Source: Verrucomicrobiota bacterium
GTDB lineage: Bacteria; Chlamydiota; Chlamydiia; Chlamydiales; Rhabdochlamydiaceae
Length of the DNA stretch: 5,827 bases
Direction of reading: 5' to 3'
NCBI GenBank assembly: GCA_903970455.1
Contig: CAJCIW010000094.1
Span: forward strand, 1-5,827
The notes under the pieces were generated by a model. That model did no database searches, was not told the DNA's origin, and saw nothing but the letters and a program-made list of their open reading frames with translations. The position numbers and the translations under genes are program-made. Of the stretch, positions 5,793 to 5,827 are shown piece after piece (position 1 is the stretch's first letter; each line of letters begins with the position of its first letter).

Positions 5793-5827
5793 CAAGCAAC
5801 TTTATCCAATTTTTTCGATTGGCACAA
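5772..5827 (+). CDS. 5' end of a gene resembling an IS4-type transposase start (truncated by window edge)
   Basis: An ATG preceded by GAGG (4-base spacing) opens a frame that stays open to the window end: MKHISELQATLSNFFDWH, 18 codons. From memory, this resembles the N-termini of some IS4-family (DDE) transposases, which start with Met-Lys-His-Ile, a Leu-rich helix and a Trp/His-Lys near position 18. The match is short and no catalytic residue is visible, so the family call is tentative. A hairpin over the ribosome binding site and flanking inverted repeats fit a mobile element. It could equally be an unrelated small gene. Confidence 0.4.
   Translation, partial: MKHISELQATLSNFFDWH

Noticed and set aside
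5391..5795. 134-codon minus-strand frame across the right end
   Set aside because: Rich in His, Phe and Leu with no start signal; it is antisense to the cysteine-rich frame, whose signal peptide and CxxC pairs are better evidence of coding.
1..5827. CRISPR arrays, tRNA or rRNA genes, prophage modules
   Set aside because: No regularly spaced repeats, cloverleaf-like segments or rRNA-like sequence was seen on either strand.

Overview
The window reads as a piece of chromosome from an environmental, amoeba-associated type of chlamydia (order Parachlamydiales). This is inferred from gene content: a sugar-permease-free hprK-ptsH-ptsI cassette beside comEC, at a G+C that looks by eye to be in the mid to high 40s percent. 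From memory, classical Chlamydia also keep ptsI, ptsH and comEC close together. No sequence search was possible, so the taxon stays an inference.

Layout. (1) Positions 1-2048 are read on the minus strand and hold two genes. A type II NADH dehydrogenase (ndh, 783-2048) is followed, with a 17-base overlap, by the first 266 codons of comEC (1-799), the DNA-uptake channel gene, which runs off the left edge. (2) Positions 2049-2267 are a short divergent intergenic region. (3) Positions 2268-5239 are a tight plus-strand operon: hprK (HPr kinase/phosphorylase), ptsH (HPr, GTG start, overlapping hprK by 29 bases) and ptsI (Enzyme I, 4 bases after ptsH). All catalytic motifs I checked are intact: the HprK Walker A and signature, HPr His16 and Ser47, and EI His195, Arg302, Arg339, Glu439, Asp463 and Cys510. 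(4) Positions 5240-5827 are more A+T-rich and look accessory. They hold a small secreted cysteine-rich protein whose signal peptide has no ordinary start codon, a 39-residue hydrophobic ORF, and the first 18 codons of a gene at the right edge that resembles a transposase start and is preceded by a strong hairpin covering its ribosome binding site.

How the genes work together. HprK, HPr and EI form the soluble part of a phosphotransferase relay. EI takes phosphate from phosphoenolpyruvate and passes it to HPr His16, while HprK phosphorylates or dephosphorylates HPr on Ser47. No EII sugar transporter is encoded here, so a regulatory role is more likely than sugar uptake, unless EII genes lie elsewhere. 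The ndh and comEC genes form a separate minus-strand unit concerned with quinone reduction and DNA uptake. The most interesting stretch is 5240-5827, where a start codon appears to have been lost and where a mobile element may begin.
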